This document shows positions 8,283-17,042 of a stretch of DNA of 64,000 bases, piece after piece. The stretch comes from Methylopumilus sp036745495 (GTDB lineage: Bacteria > Pseudomonadota > Gammaproteobacteria > Burkholderiales > Methylophilaceae): assembly GCA_036745495.1 (NCBI GenBank), contig DAIOGA010000002.1, positions 1 through 64,000 on the forward strand, in the 5' to 3' direction. A program made the position numbers and the translations under genes. Position 1 is the first letter of the stretch. Each line of letters begins with the position of its first letter. The notes under the pieces are model-generated. The model worked only from the letters and a program-made list of their open reading frames with translations, was not told the DNA's origin and searched no databases.

Positions 8283-10832
8283 CTATTCCTCTAAATCATC
8301 ATCAGTTTCTACAATCTTTTCGAGACCTGATAATTTTTCGTTTTCGCCTAAATTAATTAATGTGACGCCTTGCGTTGCACGACCAAGTTCACGAATTTCA
8401 CTGACGCGCGTTCGAATAAGCACACCGCCTGTTGTAATTAACATAATTTCATCTTCATCACTCACAAGTTTTGCAGCTACGACAAGGCCATTGCGCTCAC
8501 TTACTTGTATAGCTTTAACGCCTTGTGTAGCTCGTCCTGAATGCCTAAAGTCAGATAACACAGTTCGTTTTCCATAACCATTTTCAGTAGCCACAAGCAT
8601 AGACTGTTGATCATCGCTTGCAATAAGGAGTGATAGCACTTGCTGGTCTTCTTGTAATTTCATGCCGCGAACACCGCGTGTATTTCGACCCATACTTCTT
8701 ACGTCTTCTTCATCAAACCAAACAGCCTTACCACCATTTGAAACTAAAACAATATCGTTAGAGCCATCCGTAATTTCAGCGCCAATTAAGAAGTCGTTGT
8801 CATCAAGATTGATCGCGATAATGCCTGACTTACGTGGGTTTGAAAAATCTGTAAGCGGAGTTTTTTTAACTGTACCTAATGCCGTTGCCATAAAAATATA
8901 ATGCTTATCATCAAATTCTTTAATAGGCAGAATCGCATTAATTTTTTCACCTTCTTGCAGCGGGAATAAATTCACGATAGGTTTACCACGGCTTGTGCGG
9001 CTTCCTTGAGGCACTTCATATGCTTTTAACCAGTAGACTTGTCCTCGACTTGAGAAGCATAAAATGTTGTCGTGTGTATTTGCTACAAACATTTTGTCGA
9101 TAAAGTCATCATCTTTTGTAGTTGCTGCTTGTTTGCCTCTTCCGCCACGTTTTTGCGCGCGATATTCAGCTAATACTTGTGATTTGATATAACCTGTATG
9201 TGAAAGTGTCACTACGACATCTTCAGGTGTAATTAAATCTTCGGTTGATAAATCTAACGCATTCTCAACAATTTCACTTCGACGTTTATCGCCATATTGT
9301 TCTTTGATTGCTTTAAGTTCATCAGCAATAATTGCTGTCACTCTTGCAGGCGTTGCTAAGATATCAAGAAGATCTGTGATGACATTCATAATCTCTTTAT
9401 ATTCGTTAACAATTTTTTCTTGTTCTAGACCTGTTAAGCGTTGTAATCTTAATTGAAGAATTTCTTGTGCTTGAACATCAGATAATTTATAGCCTGATGC
9501 GCTCAATCCAAATTCTTTTGATAAACCTTCAGGGCGTGAAAATTCCATTGCAGCGCCATTGAGCATTCCTTCTACAACAGAAGATTTCCATGTGCGCGCC
9601 ATCAATTCTTTTTTCGCATCCGGTGGTGTCGGCGCCGCTTTAATAATCTTAATCATCTCGTCAACGTTTGCTAATGCAACCGCTAAACCTTCCAAGATAT
9701 GACCACGCTCGCGTGCTTTTCTTAATTCAAATACTGTTCTTCTTGTAATAACTTCACGACGATGCCTTAAGAAAGCATCAAGAATTTGTTTTAGGTTCAG
9801 AAGTTTTGGCTGGCCATCAATGAGCGCCACCATGTTCATACCAAAGCTATCTTGAAGTTGTGTTTGCTTATAAAGATTATTTAGAATGACATCAGGATTT
9901 TCGCCACGCTTTAACTCAATCACAACACGCATACCTGATTTATCTGATTCATCTCGTAAATCTGAGATACCTTCAATCTTTTTATCATTTACGAGTTCAG
10001 CAATCTTTTCAATAAATGTTTTTTTATTTACTTGATATGGAAGCTCATCAACAATGAGTGCTTCACGATTACCTTTATCTAGTTTTTCAACGTGCGTTCT
10101 ACCGCGCATCACAACGCGACCGCGCCCCGTTCTGTAGCCTTCTTTAACGCCCGAAGTACCATGAATGATTCCAGCTGTTGGAAAATCTGGTGCTGGTATT
10201 AATTTAATCAACGCATCAATTGAAGACTCAGGTTTTTCAAGGAGCAATAGACAAGCGTCTACAACTTCATTTAAATTATGAGGTGGGATATTGGTCGCCA
10301 TACCCACAGCAATGCCGGAGCTTCCATTAATAAGAAGATTCGGAATGCGCGCTGGCATAATAAGAGGTTCTTGTTCAGAGCCGTCGTAATTGGGGCCAAA
10401 ATCAACAGTTTCTTTATCGATATCTTCTAAAAGCTCATGCGCAATTTTAGACATACGGATTTCCGTATATCGCATAGCAGCAGCATTGTCGCCATCCACC
10501 GAACCAAAGTTACCCTGACCATCAACTAACATATATCGCAAGCTGAAATCTTGCGCCATACGAACGATTGTGTCGTATACAGCTGTGTCACCATGAGGAT
10601 GGTATTTACCGATCACATCACCGACGATACGTGCTGATTTTTTATAAGGTTTATTAAAGTCATTATTAAGTTCATGCATCGCAAAAAGAACACGACGATG
10701 TACAGGCTTTAATCCATCCCTTACATCAGGAAGCGCTCGCCCGACAATCACGCTCATCGCGTAGTCGAGGTAAGAGCGTTTCATCTCATCTTCAAGGCTG
10801 ATTGGGATGGTTTCTTTGGCAAATTGATTCAT
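8283..10832 (-). CDS. gyrA: DNA gyrase subunit A
   Basis: GyrA cuts and rejoins DNA during ATP-driven negative supercoiling with GyrB. At 849 residues it is normal for Gram-negatives. The winged-helix domain has KYHPHGDTAVYDTIVRMAQ, with Thr at the position equivalent to E. coli Ser83 and Asp at 87, so no classical quinolone-resistance change. The catalytic Tyr is in AAMRYTEIR. The C-terminal beta-pinwheel contains the GyrA box QKRGGRGK and ends in an acidic tail (ETDDDLEE). The start is an ATG at 10832. It leads a likely gyrA-serC-pheA-hisC-aroF transcription unit. Confidence 0.98.
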   Translation of the reverse strand: MNQFAKETIPISLEDEMKRSYLDYAMSVIVGRALPDVRDGLKPVHRRVLFAMHELNNDFNKPYKKSARIVGDVIGKYHPHGDTAVYDTIVRMAQDFSLRYMLVDGQGNFGSVDGDNAAAMRYTEIRMSKIAHELLEDIDKETVDFGPNYDGSEQEPLIMPARIPNLLINGSSGIAVGMATNIPPHNLNEVVDACLLLLEKPESSIDALIKLIPAPDFPTAGIIHGTSGVKEGYRTGRGRVVMRGRTHVEKLDKGNREALIVDELPYQVNKKTFIEKIAELVNDKKIEGISDLRDESDKSGMRVVIELKRGENPDVILNNLYKQTQLQDSFGMNMVALIDGQPKLLNLKQILDAFLRHRREVITRRTVFELRKARERGHILEGLAVALANVDEMIKIIKAAPTPPDAKKELMARTWKSSVVEGMLNGAAMEFSRPEGLSKEFGLSASGYKLSDVQAQEILQLRLQRLTGLEQEKIVNEYKEIMNVITDLLDILATPARVTAIIADELKAIKEQYGDKRRSEIVENALDLSTEDLITPEDVVVTLSHTGYIKSQVLAEYRAQKRGGRGKQAATTKDDDFIDKMFVANTHDNILCFSSRGQVYWLKAYEVPQGSRTSRGKPIVNLFPLQEGEKINAILPIKEFDDKHYIFMATALGTVKKTPLTDFSNPRKSGIIAINLDDNDFLIGAEITDGSNDIVLVSNGGKAVWFDEEDVRSMGRNTRGVRGMKLQEDQQVLSLLIASDDQQSMLVATENGYGKRTVLSDFRHSGRATQGVKAIQVSERNGLVVAAKLVSDEDEIMLITTGGVLIRTRVSEIRELGRATQGVTLINLGENEKLSGLEKIVETDDDLEE

Positions 10833-10881
10833 AGGATTTAGATCGATAATTTAAGTAGAAAACTACCCAAATTTTAGCATG

Positions 10882-10908
10882 TAGCAGGGCTGTATTCTTG
10901 CCCTGCTA
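10882..10908 (-). terminator. Hairpin downstream of metZ
   Basis: A perfect 9-bp stem (TAGCAGGGC / GCCCTGCTA) with a 9-base loop begins about ten bases after the metZ stop codon and precedes gyrA. Downstream on the minus strand is CATGCTAAAATTT, a poor U tract. It probably ends or trims the metZ transcript, with gyrA starting from its own promoter in the remaining 50 bases. The T run actually lies on the plus-strand side, where no gene ends. Confidence 0.5.
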
Positions 10909-10918
10909 AAGGTATTTT

Positions 10919-12091
10919 TTAGCGCGAAAGACTAGACAAATCGGCTTTTAGGTCTTCTATATCCTCAAGGCCTACAGCGATTCTAACGAGGTTATCTTTA
11001 ATGCCAGCTTTTTGACGTTCTTCAGGGCTTACTCTTGAATGCGTTGTTGTTGCAGGATGCGTAATGGTAGATTTCACATCCCCTAAATTAGCCGTAATAG
11101 AGATTAAACGGGTCGAATCAATTAAGCTCCAAGCCTCTTTTTGACCGCCTTTTACCTCAAAGGACACAATAGCACCGCCAGTTTTTTGCTGGGTTAAAGC
11201 AAGTTTATGCTGCGGATGCGAAGCCAGTCCAGGATAGTAAACTCGATCTACTTGAGACTGAGATTCAAGCCATGAAGCCAAATGAAGTGCGTTCTTGGAA
11301 TGCGCGTCCATACGAATAGATAATGTTTCTAAGCCTTTCAAAAAGACCCAGGCATTGAAAGCGCTCATCGTAGGGCCTGCTGTTCGTAAAAATTGATAAA
11401 TCGGCTCTATCGTTTTTTTATCTGCTAATACAGCACCGCCCAAACAACGTCCTTGGCCATCAATATATTTAGTGGCTGAATGAATAATGATGTCGGCACC
11501 AAACAACAAAGGTCTTTGAAGTGCAGGCGAACAAAAACAATTATCAACCACCAATTTAATATCTTTTTGATGTGCAATTTTTGAGAGCGCTTTGATGTCA
11601 GTCACTTCAGTTAATGGATTAGACGGGGTCTCCACAAAGAAAAGTTTTGTGTTTTTTTGAATGGCATCTTCCCATTCGTTAAGATTAGTAAGCGACACAA
11701 AAGTCACTTCCAAACCCCAGCGCTTTAAAATATTGCTAAAGAGTTGAACGGTCGTGCCAAAAATACTTCGCGATGCTACGATATGGTCGCCTGCAGAACA
11801 TAAGCCCATAATTGTTGCCAAAATAGCTGACATACCGCTTGAAGTTGCCACACATGCATCACTTCCTTCAAGCGCTGCAAGACGATCTTGAAACATGGTG
11901 ACGGTAGGATTTGTAAAACGAGAATAGATATTACCAGGCTCATTGCCAGCAAATCTTGCGGCAGCCTGGGAAGATGAATCAAATACATAGCTAGAAGTTA
12001 AAAAGATAGCTTCAGAATTCTCACCAAACTCAGATTGTAATGAGCCTGCTCGAATAGCTTGTGTATCAAATTTCCATGAGTCGTTATTCAT
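10919..12091 (-). CDS. metZ: O-succinylhomoserine sulfhydrylase
   Basis: PLP enzyme of the Cys/Met metabolism family that makes homocysteine from O-succinylhomoserine and sulfide, the direct sulfhydrylation route to methionine. The 390 residues include TSSGMSAI, the VVDNCFCSP segment and the PLP lysine in SATKYIDGQGR; the C-terminus has TTHSRVSPEERQKAGI. Position immediately after purF is the normal betaproteobacterial metZ location, which favours MetZ over MetB or MetC. Its leader carries a SAM-II-type aptamer and a terminator, so expression should fall when S-adenosylmethionine is plentiful. Confidence 0.95.
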   Translation of the reverse strand: MNNDSWKFDTQAIRAGSLQSEFGENSEAIFLTSSYVFDSSSQAAARFAGNEPGNIYSRFTNPTVTMFQDRLAALEGSDACVATSSGMSAILATIMGLCSAGDHIVASRSIFGTTVQLFSNILKRWGLEVTFVSLTNLNEWEDAIQKNTKLFFVETPSNPLTEVTDIKALSKIAHQKDIKLVVDNCFCSPALQRPLLFGADIIIHSATKYIDGQGRCLGGAVLADKKTIEPIYQFLRTAGPTMSAFNAWVFLKGLETLSIRMDAHSKNALHLASWLESQSQVDRVYYPGLASHPQHKLALTQQKTGGAIVSFEVKGGQKEAWSLIDSTRLISITANLGDVKSTITHPATTTHSRVSPEERQKAGIKDNLVRIAVGLEDIEDLKADLSSLSR

Positions 12092-12115
12092 AGTCTGTTA
12101 CCTTTTTTTGGGCAT

Positions 12116-12148
12116 AAAAAAACCCGTTTCACAAAAAGCTAAAACGGG
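12116..12148 (-). terminator. Intrinsic terminator in the metZ leader (attenuator)
   Basis: On the minus strand CCCGTTT and AAACGGG form a 7-bp stem with a 12-base loop, followed immediately by seven T residues, 24 bases before the metZ ATG. It lies between the SAM-II-like aptamer and the coding region. Its loop and 5' arm contain TTTAGC, an exact complement of the GCTAAA in the aptamer's 3' part, so an alternative antiterminator pairing is possible. Confidence 0.8.
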
Positions 12149-12153
12149 ACAGA

Positions 12154-12224
12154 CCTCGCTTTAGCAGTATTTTTAACGCGCCCGCAAGCTGAGAAATAAC
12201 TTATCACTCAAATCAGCGCACTTC
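12154..12224 (-). promoter_or_regulatory. SAM-II-type riboswitch aptamer upstream of metZ
   Basis: The minus-strand RNA reads GTGCGCTGATTT near the 5' end, GCTTGCGGGCGCG in the middle, TTAAAAATAC, then TGCTAAAGCGAGG. This reproduces the SAM-II layout: a 5' GCGCUGAUUU strand, a GC-rich strand ending GCGCG that closes P1 (TGCGC with GCGCG), an A/U-rich connector, and the conserved 3' GCUAAA that forms the pseudoknot. SAM-II riboswitches sense S-adenosylmethionine and control methionine-synthesis genes such as metA, metX and metZ in proteobacteria. The match is by eye; a covariance-model score is not available here. Confidence 0.85.
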
Positions 12225-12226
12225 AA

Positions 12227-12254
12227 ATTATGCACGATAAAAAAAATACGTCAA
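12227..12254 (-). promoter_or_regulatory. Sigma-70 promoter for the metZ riboswitch transcript
   Basis: TTGACG (12254-12249) and CATAAT (12232-12227) are separated by 16 bases on the minus strand, close to the sigma-70 consensus. The predicted transcription start, about seven bases downstream, falls at the first bases of the riboswitch aptamer, so the RNA would begin almost exactly with the sensing domain. It lies just after the purF stop codon. Confidence 0.75.
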
Positions 12255-12267
12255 GAAACGCTTAATG

Positions 12268-13668
12268 TTAAGCAGCTTCCTCTTCATTTTTAATTAAATT
12301 TAAATCCATTTGCGTACTTGCATTTGAAGGCTTGTCGGATTTATTAGAGTCCGCACGAAGCGTTTCAATATTTTTTAAATAATATTCATCGATATCGCCT
12401 GTAATGTATTTGCCATCAAAACAAGAAGCATCGAATTTTTTAAGTTTTGGATTGATTGATGCAATATTCTCAATGAGCGCATCAAGATCTTGATAAATTA
12501 ATTCATCCGCTCCGATCTCTTCTCGAATTTCCTCATCTGTTTTATTGGGTGCCAATAATTCAGTACGTGAAGGCATATCAATACCATACACATTAGGAAA
12601 TCTGACAGGGGGTGCGGCTGAGACTAAATAAACCTTTTTAGCGCCCGCCTCTCTTGCCATTTGAACAATTTCTTTTGATGTTGTACCTCTTACAATTGAA
12701 TCATCAACTAACAGCACATTCTTATCTTGAAATTCAATCTTAATAGGATTTAATTTTTGTCTCACTGATTTTTTTCTCAGCGCTTGACCAGGCATAATAA
12801 AAGTACGGCCAATATAACGATTCTTAATAAAACCTTCGCGGTAATCAAGGCCTAATTCCAGAGCAAGTTGTAATGCGCTAGGACGACTTGTATCAGGTAT
12901 GGGAATCACGACATCGATATCTAAATGTGCCCAAGCTTTCTTAATTTTTTGCGCTAAGGTTTTGCCCATATTAAGTCGTGTTTGATACACAGAAATACCA
13001 TCAATGACAGAATCCGGTCTTGCAAGATATACATACTCAAATATACAAGGATGATGATTAGGCTTTGCACATTGTTTAGAATAAAAATTACCATTCATAT
13101 CAATAAATACTGCTTCACCTGGTTCGACATCTCTTACTAATTTAAATCCTAATACATCAAGCGCTACACTCTCAGACGCCACCATATATTCAACACCCTG
13201 TGAGGTCTCGTGTTTACCGATCACAAGTGGGCGAATACCATGAGGATCTCTAAATGCAAGTAGCCCAAAATTAGCAATCATTGATACAACAGCATATGCG
13301 CCTTTGCATCGCTTATGAAGTGAAGTAACAGCATCAAAAACAACATCACTATTAAGTACGCTACTTTTTGAAGACTCTTCAATTTCGTGCGCTAATACAT
13401 TAAGCAAAACTTCTGAATCTGATGTGGTGTTGATATGACGAAGATCTTGCCTAAAGATATCTTCTTTAAGTTTTTCGGCATTCGTTAGATTTCCGTTATG
13501 GCCTAGAACAATACCAAAAGGTGAATTCACATAAAAAGGTTGAGCTTCGGCAGCAGAGGAGGAACCAGCAGTAGGATAACGCACATGCGCAATACCAGCA
13601 TTACCGATAAGATTTCGCATATGGCGGGTATGAAAGACATCTTTCACAAGGCCATTATTTTTGTGCAT
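12268..13668 (-). CDS. purF: Amidophosphoribosyltransferase, N-terminus lost in the assembly gap
   Basis: PurF makes phosphoribosylamine from PRPP and glutamine, the committed step of purine synthesis. The visible 466 residues start inside the glutamine amidotransferase domain (NGLVKDVFHTRHM, HVRYPTAGSSS, HNGNLTN) and continue through the phosphoribosyltransferase domain with the PRPP-binding VLLVDDSIVRGTTSKE. The catalytic N-terminal Cys (the MCGI start of the family) and about 40 more residues are missing because the sequence runs into the Ns; the Met at 13668 is internal. The coding region is therefore open at its 5' end, not a pseudogene. Confidence 0.95.
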   Translation of the reverse strand: MHKNNGLVKDVFHTRHMRNLIGNAGIAHVRYPTAGSSSAAEAQPFYVNSPFGIVLGHNGNLTNAEKLKEDIFRQDLRHINTTSDSEVLLNVLAHEIEESSKSSVLNSDVVFDAVTSLHKRCKGAYAVVSMIANFGLLAFRDPHGIRPLVIGKHETSQGVEYMVASESVALDVLGFKLVRDVEPGEAVFIDMNGNFYSKQCAKPNHHPCIFEYVYLARPDSVIDGISVYQTRLNMGKTLAQKIKKAWAHLDIDVVIPIPDTSRPSALQLALELGLDYREGFIKNRYIGRTFIMPGQALRKKSVRQKLNPIKIEFQDKNVLLVDDSIVRGTTSKEIVQMAREAGAKKVYLVSAAPPVRFPNVYGIDMPSRTELLAPNKTDEEIREEIGADELIYQDLDALIENIASINPKLKKFDASCFDGKYITGDIDEYYLKNIETLRADSNKSDKPSNASTQMDLNLIKNEEEAA

Positions 13669-13768
13669 NNNNNNNNNNNNNNNNNNNNNNNNNNNNNNNN
13701 NNNNNNNNNNNNNNNNNNNNNNNNNNNNNNNNNNNNNNNNNNNNNNNNNNNNNNNNNNNNNNNNNNNN
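13669..13768. other. Assembly gap of exactly 100 Ns
   Basis: One hundred Ns join two contigs. On one side purF lacks its start; on the other a SPOR/DedD-type gene lacks its end. In betaproteobacteria cvpA lies between these two genes. The round number is the conventional placeholder for unknown size, and the missing gene parts cannot fit in 100 bases. Confidence 0.97.
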
Positions 13769-14078
13769 AATCCGATTTTGCTTTTACATCAGTTGATGGA
13801 GGCGGTAATTCTTTTTTACTTTGAGGGTTAGGTAATTCTGGAGTTTCTGGTTTTGGTTCAAGTGGTTTTATGCTTTCCACATTCGCGTCAGCAATCACAG
13901 GCGAACTTTCCATTGAAATTTTAATGGGTTCTGTAGGTCCTTCTTCGTTGCGATTTTTTAAAACAAAAGGAGCTGAAATAAGAAGAATAAATAAAATGAC
14001 ACATGCACCAAGAAGTCTCTTTTTGGCCTGACTAATCAGTTTATCTTCTTGAGGCTGTATTGAATTGTCTTCGCTCAT
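13769..14078 (-). CDS. DedD-like SPOR-domain cell-division protein, C-terminus in gap
   Basis: The first 103 residues of a bitopic membrane protein: a short cytoplasmic start, one transmembrane helix (about residues 20-40, LLGACVILFILLISAPFVL), then a Pro/Glu/Lys-rich periplasmic linker. The family normally ends in a SPOR domain of about 70 residues that binds denuded septal peptidoglycan; that part falls in the N run and is not seen. Identification rests on architecture and on position between folC and purF, the standard betaproteobacterial place for this gene. Any translation through the Ns is meaningless. Confidence 0.75.
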
Positions 14079-14081
14079 AAC

Positions 14082-15332
14082 CTAGGGAATAAGTTTCATA
14101 ATATCGGCTACAGTAAAAAAAGAACCGAATACGATTATTCTATCATTCCTCGTGACTTCCTTGGACCCAAATTGATAAGCTTCTTGTATATTTTTAAATG
14201 GCACGATATGCGCTGATGGATTAACTTTTTGTATGGCCTTAGAAATAGTTTCAATATCTGCCGCCCGCTCATTTTGAATTTCTGCAATATACCAACTATC
14301 AATATCAAGACTTAATGCTTGAATGACACCCAAAATATCTTTATCTCTAAGTATTGAAAATATTGCGATCGTTTTTCCAGAAATGGCATGTGCTCTTAAA
14401 TTATGGCTTAAAGATTTAGCTGCTTGAGGATTATGCGCAACATCTAAAATCAAAGAAGGATTTAATTTCACCTCCTCAAATCTACCTGGTAATAAAGCTT
14501 TAGCAATGCCTTGTTGAATTGCAGTTTCAGTTAAAGGTAACTGATCTTCTATTATTTTCACTGCCATGAGTGCATTTGCTGCATTAGCTAACTGAAAATC
14601 ACCTTGCAATTTAGGTAACGGAACATTCATCACAAAAGATGAATCAATTAAAAAATCAAAAGAATCATGATGCGCTTCATACGCAAAATCTTTGCCTATT
14701 ATTTTTAATTCAGCATGAATGGATTCACAATGTTTTATTAAAGATTGAGGTGGAGCGAAGTCTCCACATATTGCATTTTTATGAGCCCGGTAAATACCTG
14801 CTTTTTCAAAACCAATCGCTTCCCTTGTATGTCCCAAATAATCCATATGATCGAGATCAACAGTTGTTACTACGGCACAATCGGAATCAAAAACATTCAC
14901 AGCATCTAACCTGCCACCTAAGCCTACTTCAAGAATAGCAATATCTAAATCAGCATCCGCAAAAATAATCATGGCAGCGATCGTACCGTATTCGAAATAA
15001 GTAAGTGATACATCTTTTCTTACTGATTCTATTTTTGTAAAAGCTTCACAAATAAGCTCGTCCGAAACAGGAGCTGCATGAATTTTAATTCGCTCATTAA
15101 AATGTAAAAAATGAGGCGAGGTATAGCAGCCTACTTTATAGCCCGCTTCCTTATAAATCGATTCCAAAATGGCACAAGTAGAGCCTTTGCCATTTGTACC
15201 GCCCACAGTAATGATCGAAAAAGAAATATTTAGATTTAAACGTTCGACAACAACTTTGATACGTTCTAACGTAAGATCGATAGTAGAAGGATGAATCGAT
15301 TCGATATACCCTAGCCAATCACTAAGACTCAT
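14082..15332 (-). CDS. folC: Bifunctional folylpolyglutamate synthase / dihydrofolate synthase
   Basis: FolC adds glutamate to dihydropteroate and extends the polyglutamate tail of folates, which a C1 metaboliser uses heavily. The 416-residue Mur-ligase-family protein has the ATP-binding loop VGGTNGKGST, YTSPHFLHFNERI, EVGLGGRLDAVN and the DHMDYLG segment, with a C-terminal ligase domain (LDVAHNPQAA). It begins 34 bases after accD, with the DedD-like gene following after three bases. Start is an ATG at 15332. Confidence 0.95.
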   Translation of the reverse strand: MSLSDWLGYIESIHPSTIDLTLERIKVVVERLNLNISFSIITVGGTNGKGSTCAILESIYKEAGYKVGCYTSPHFLHFNERIKIHAAPVSDELICEAFTKIESVRKDVSLTYFEYGTIAAMIIFADADLDIAILEVGLGGRLDAVNVFDSDCAVVTTVDLDHMDYLGHTREAIGFEKAGIYRAHKNAICGDFAPPQSLIKHCESIHAELKIIGKDFAYEAHHDSFDFLIDSSFVMNVPLPKLQGDFQLANAANALMAVKIIEDQLPLTETAIQQGIAKALLPGRFEEVKLNPSLILDVAHNPQAAKSLSHNLRAHAISGKTIAIFSILRDKDILGVIQALSLDIDSWYIAEIQNERAADIETISKAIQKVNPSAHIVPFKNIQEAYQFGSKEVTRNDRIIVFGSFFTVADIMKLIP

Positions 15333-15366
15333 AGGGCTTTTATGGGGAAACTGGAGTGGGGTTAAA

Positions 15367-16224
15367 TTAATTTTTAGATAATTTAGAGATTAAATTAATA
15401 AGCTTCTTCTTCATATCACGGCGATCTACAATCATATCAATCGCACCATGTGTTAAAAGAAATTCAGAACGCTGAAATCCTTCGGGAAGTTTTTCTCTTA
15501 CCGTTTGTTCAATCACACGGGGACCAGCAAATCCAATCAATGCTTTAGGTTCTGCAATAATGACATCGCCTAACATGGCAAAACTAGCAGATACACCGCC
15601 CATAGTAGGATCGGTAAGGATTGAAAAGTAAGGCAATTTAGCTTCACTTAATTTGGTTAATGCAGCACTGGTTTTTGCCATTTGCATTAGCGATAACAAG
15701 CCTTCTTGCATGCGAGCGCCGCCACTTGCAGAGACACAAATAAATGTTGCTTTAGCTTTAATGGCAGCTTGAATGCCACGTACAAATTTTTCACCTACAA
15801 CAGAACCCATGGATCCGCCCATGAATTTAAATTCAAAAGCAGCTACCACTACAGGCTTACCTTCCATCAAGCCTTGCATTACAACCATCGCATCTTTTTC
15901 ATTAAGGTCTTTTTGTGATGATTTAATTCGATCAGCATAACTTTGGGTATCGTTAAACTTTAAAGAATCTACAGGTTGAATCTGCGCACCAATTTCTTTT
16001 CTTTTTTCTTTATCTAATAAGGTATCAATACGAGTACGTGCTGAAATTCTGTTATGAAAAGAACACTTGGGGCATACTTCCATATTTTGCTCAAGGTCTG
16101 TTCGATAAAGCACAGCCTGACATGAAGGACATTTACACCACAAACCTTCAGGAATATTTTTTTTAGATACGCTACCAACAATACGTTTTATTTTGGGAGG
16201 TATGACGTTTTTTAACCAGCTCAT
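15367..16224 (-). CDS. accD: Acetyl-CoA carboxylase carboxyltransferase subunit beta
   Basis: AccD pairs with AccA to transfer carboxyl from biotin to acetyl-CoA, making malonyl-CoA for fatty acids. The 285 residues hold an N-terminal four-cysteine zinc ribbon (CPSC and CPKC pairs, residues about 28-53) and a crotonase-fold carboxyltransferase domain with SASGGARMQEG and GFAGPRVIEQT. It lies between trpA and folC, the conserved order. No anomalies. Confidence 0.96.
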   Translation of the reverse strand: MSWLKNVIPPKIKRIVGSVSKKNIPEGLWCKCPSCQAVLYRTDLEQNMEVCPKCSFHNRISARTRIDTLLDKEKRKEIGAQIQPVDSLKFNDTQSYADRIKSSQKDLNEKDAMVVMQGLMEGKPVVVAAFEFKFMGGSMGSVVGEKFVRGIQAAIKAKATFICVSASGGARMQEGLLSLMQMAKTSAALTKLSEAKLPYFSILTDPTMGGVSASFAMLGDVIIAEPKALIGFAGPRVIEQTVREKLPEGFQRSEFLLTHGAIDMIVDRRDMKKKLINLISKLSKN

Positions 16225-16240
16225 ATATTCACTCGACTCA

Positions 16241-17035
16241 TTAATTAACTGCTTCTCTTAATTCTTGCATTAACTTTGAAATATTTGAAATTAAATTATC
16301 TTTATTTGAATTCTCAATTTCCTGAACCATACGACTACCCACTACAACCGCATCAGAAATTTTAGCAACCTCTTTTGCTGTGGCTGCATCTCTCACACCA
16401 AAACCTACACCAATAGGAAGTTTTGTTAATTCACGAATAATACTTACTTTAGATTTTACTTGTTCAATATCAATATTGGCAGCACCTGTCACACCTTTTA
16501 GTGAGACGTAATATAAAAATCCAGAAGCTTGTTCGATAATTAATTTTACTCTATCCAATTCTGTCGTTGGTGATAATAGAAAAATACTATCTATGTTTTT
16601 TTCTTTAAGAAGCTTTGTAAAATGCATACATTCTTCAGGTGGATAATCGACTGTAATAACGCCATCTACATCAGAATTTTTGGCTCTTTCCACAAAAGTC
16701 TCAGCACCAATAGCTTCAATAGGATTTGCGTAACCCATCAAGATAATAGGTGTTTTATCATCCTTTTCTCTAAAAGCTTTCACCATTTTAAATACATGGG
16801 ATAAACCTACGTGATGTGCTAAAGCTCTTTCACTCGCCCTTTGAATAGTCGGACCATCTGCCATCGGATCTGAAAATGGGATACCCAACTCAATCATGTC
16901 AGCGCCCGCATCCACTAAAGCATGCAACATAGATACGGTTAAATCAGGATGTGGGTCTCCTGCAGTAATATAAGGAATTAAAGCTTTTTTATTTTTTTCT
17001 TTAAGCGCTTTAAATGTATTTGCAATTCTCGACAT
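16241..17035 (-). CDS. trpA: Tryptophan synthase alpha subunit
   Basis: TrpA cleaves indole-3-glycerol phosphate to indole, which is channelled to TrpB. The 264-residue TIM-barrel begins at the ATG at 17035 (MSRIANTF); an upstream frame extension into trpB is rejected because the family starts here. Conserved parts are YITAGDP, the catalytic Glu in ELGIPFSDPMADGP, and the phosphate-binding GVGFGVRD. It follows trpB after seven bases and precedes accD. Confidence 0.96.
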   Translation of the reverse strand: MSRIANTFKALKEKNKKALIPYITAGDPHPDLTVSMLHALVDAGADMIELGIPFSDPMADGPTIQRASERALAHHVGLSHVFKMVKAFREKDDKTPIILMGYANPIEAIGAETFVERAKNSDVDGVITVDYPPEECMHFTKLLKEKNIDSIFLLSPTTELDRVKLIIEQASGFLYYVSLKGVTGAANIDIEQVKSKVSIIRELTKLPIGVGFGVRDAATAKEVAKISDAVVVGSRMVQEIENSNKDNLISNISKLMQELREAVN

Positions 17036-17042
17036 ATAAATT

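Noticed and set aside
8266..8577. Plus-strand 103-codon frame opposite the end of gyrA
   Set aside because: Lies entirely within well-conserved gyrA coding sequence on the other strand, with Ser/Arg/Thr-rich shadow composition.
13540..13824. Plus-strand frame running through the Ns
   Set aside because: Continuity across unknown bases is meaningless, and it is antisense to purF and the DedD-like gene.
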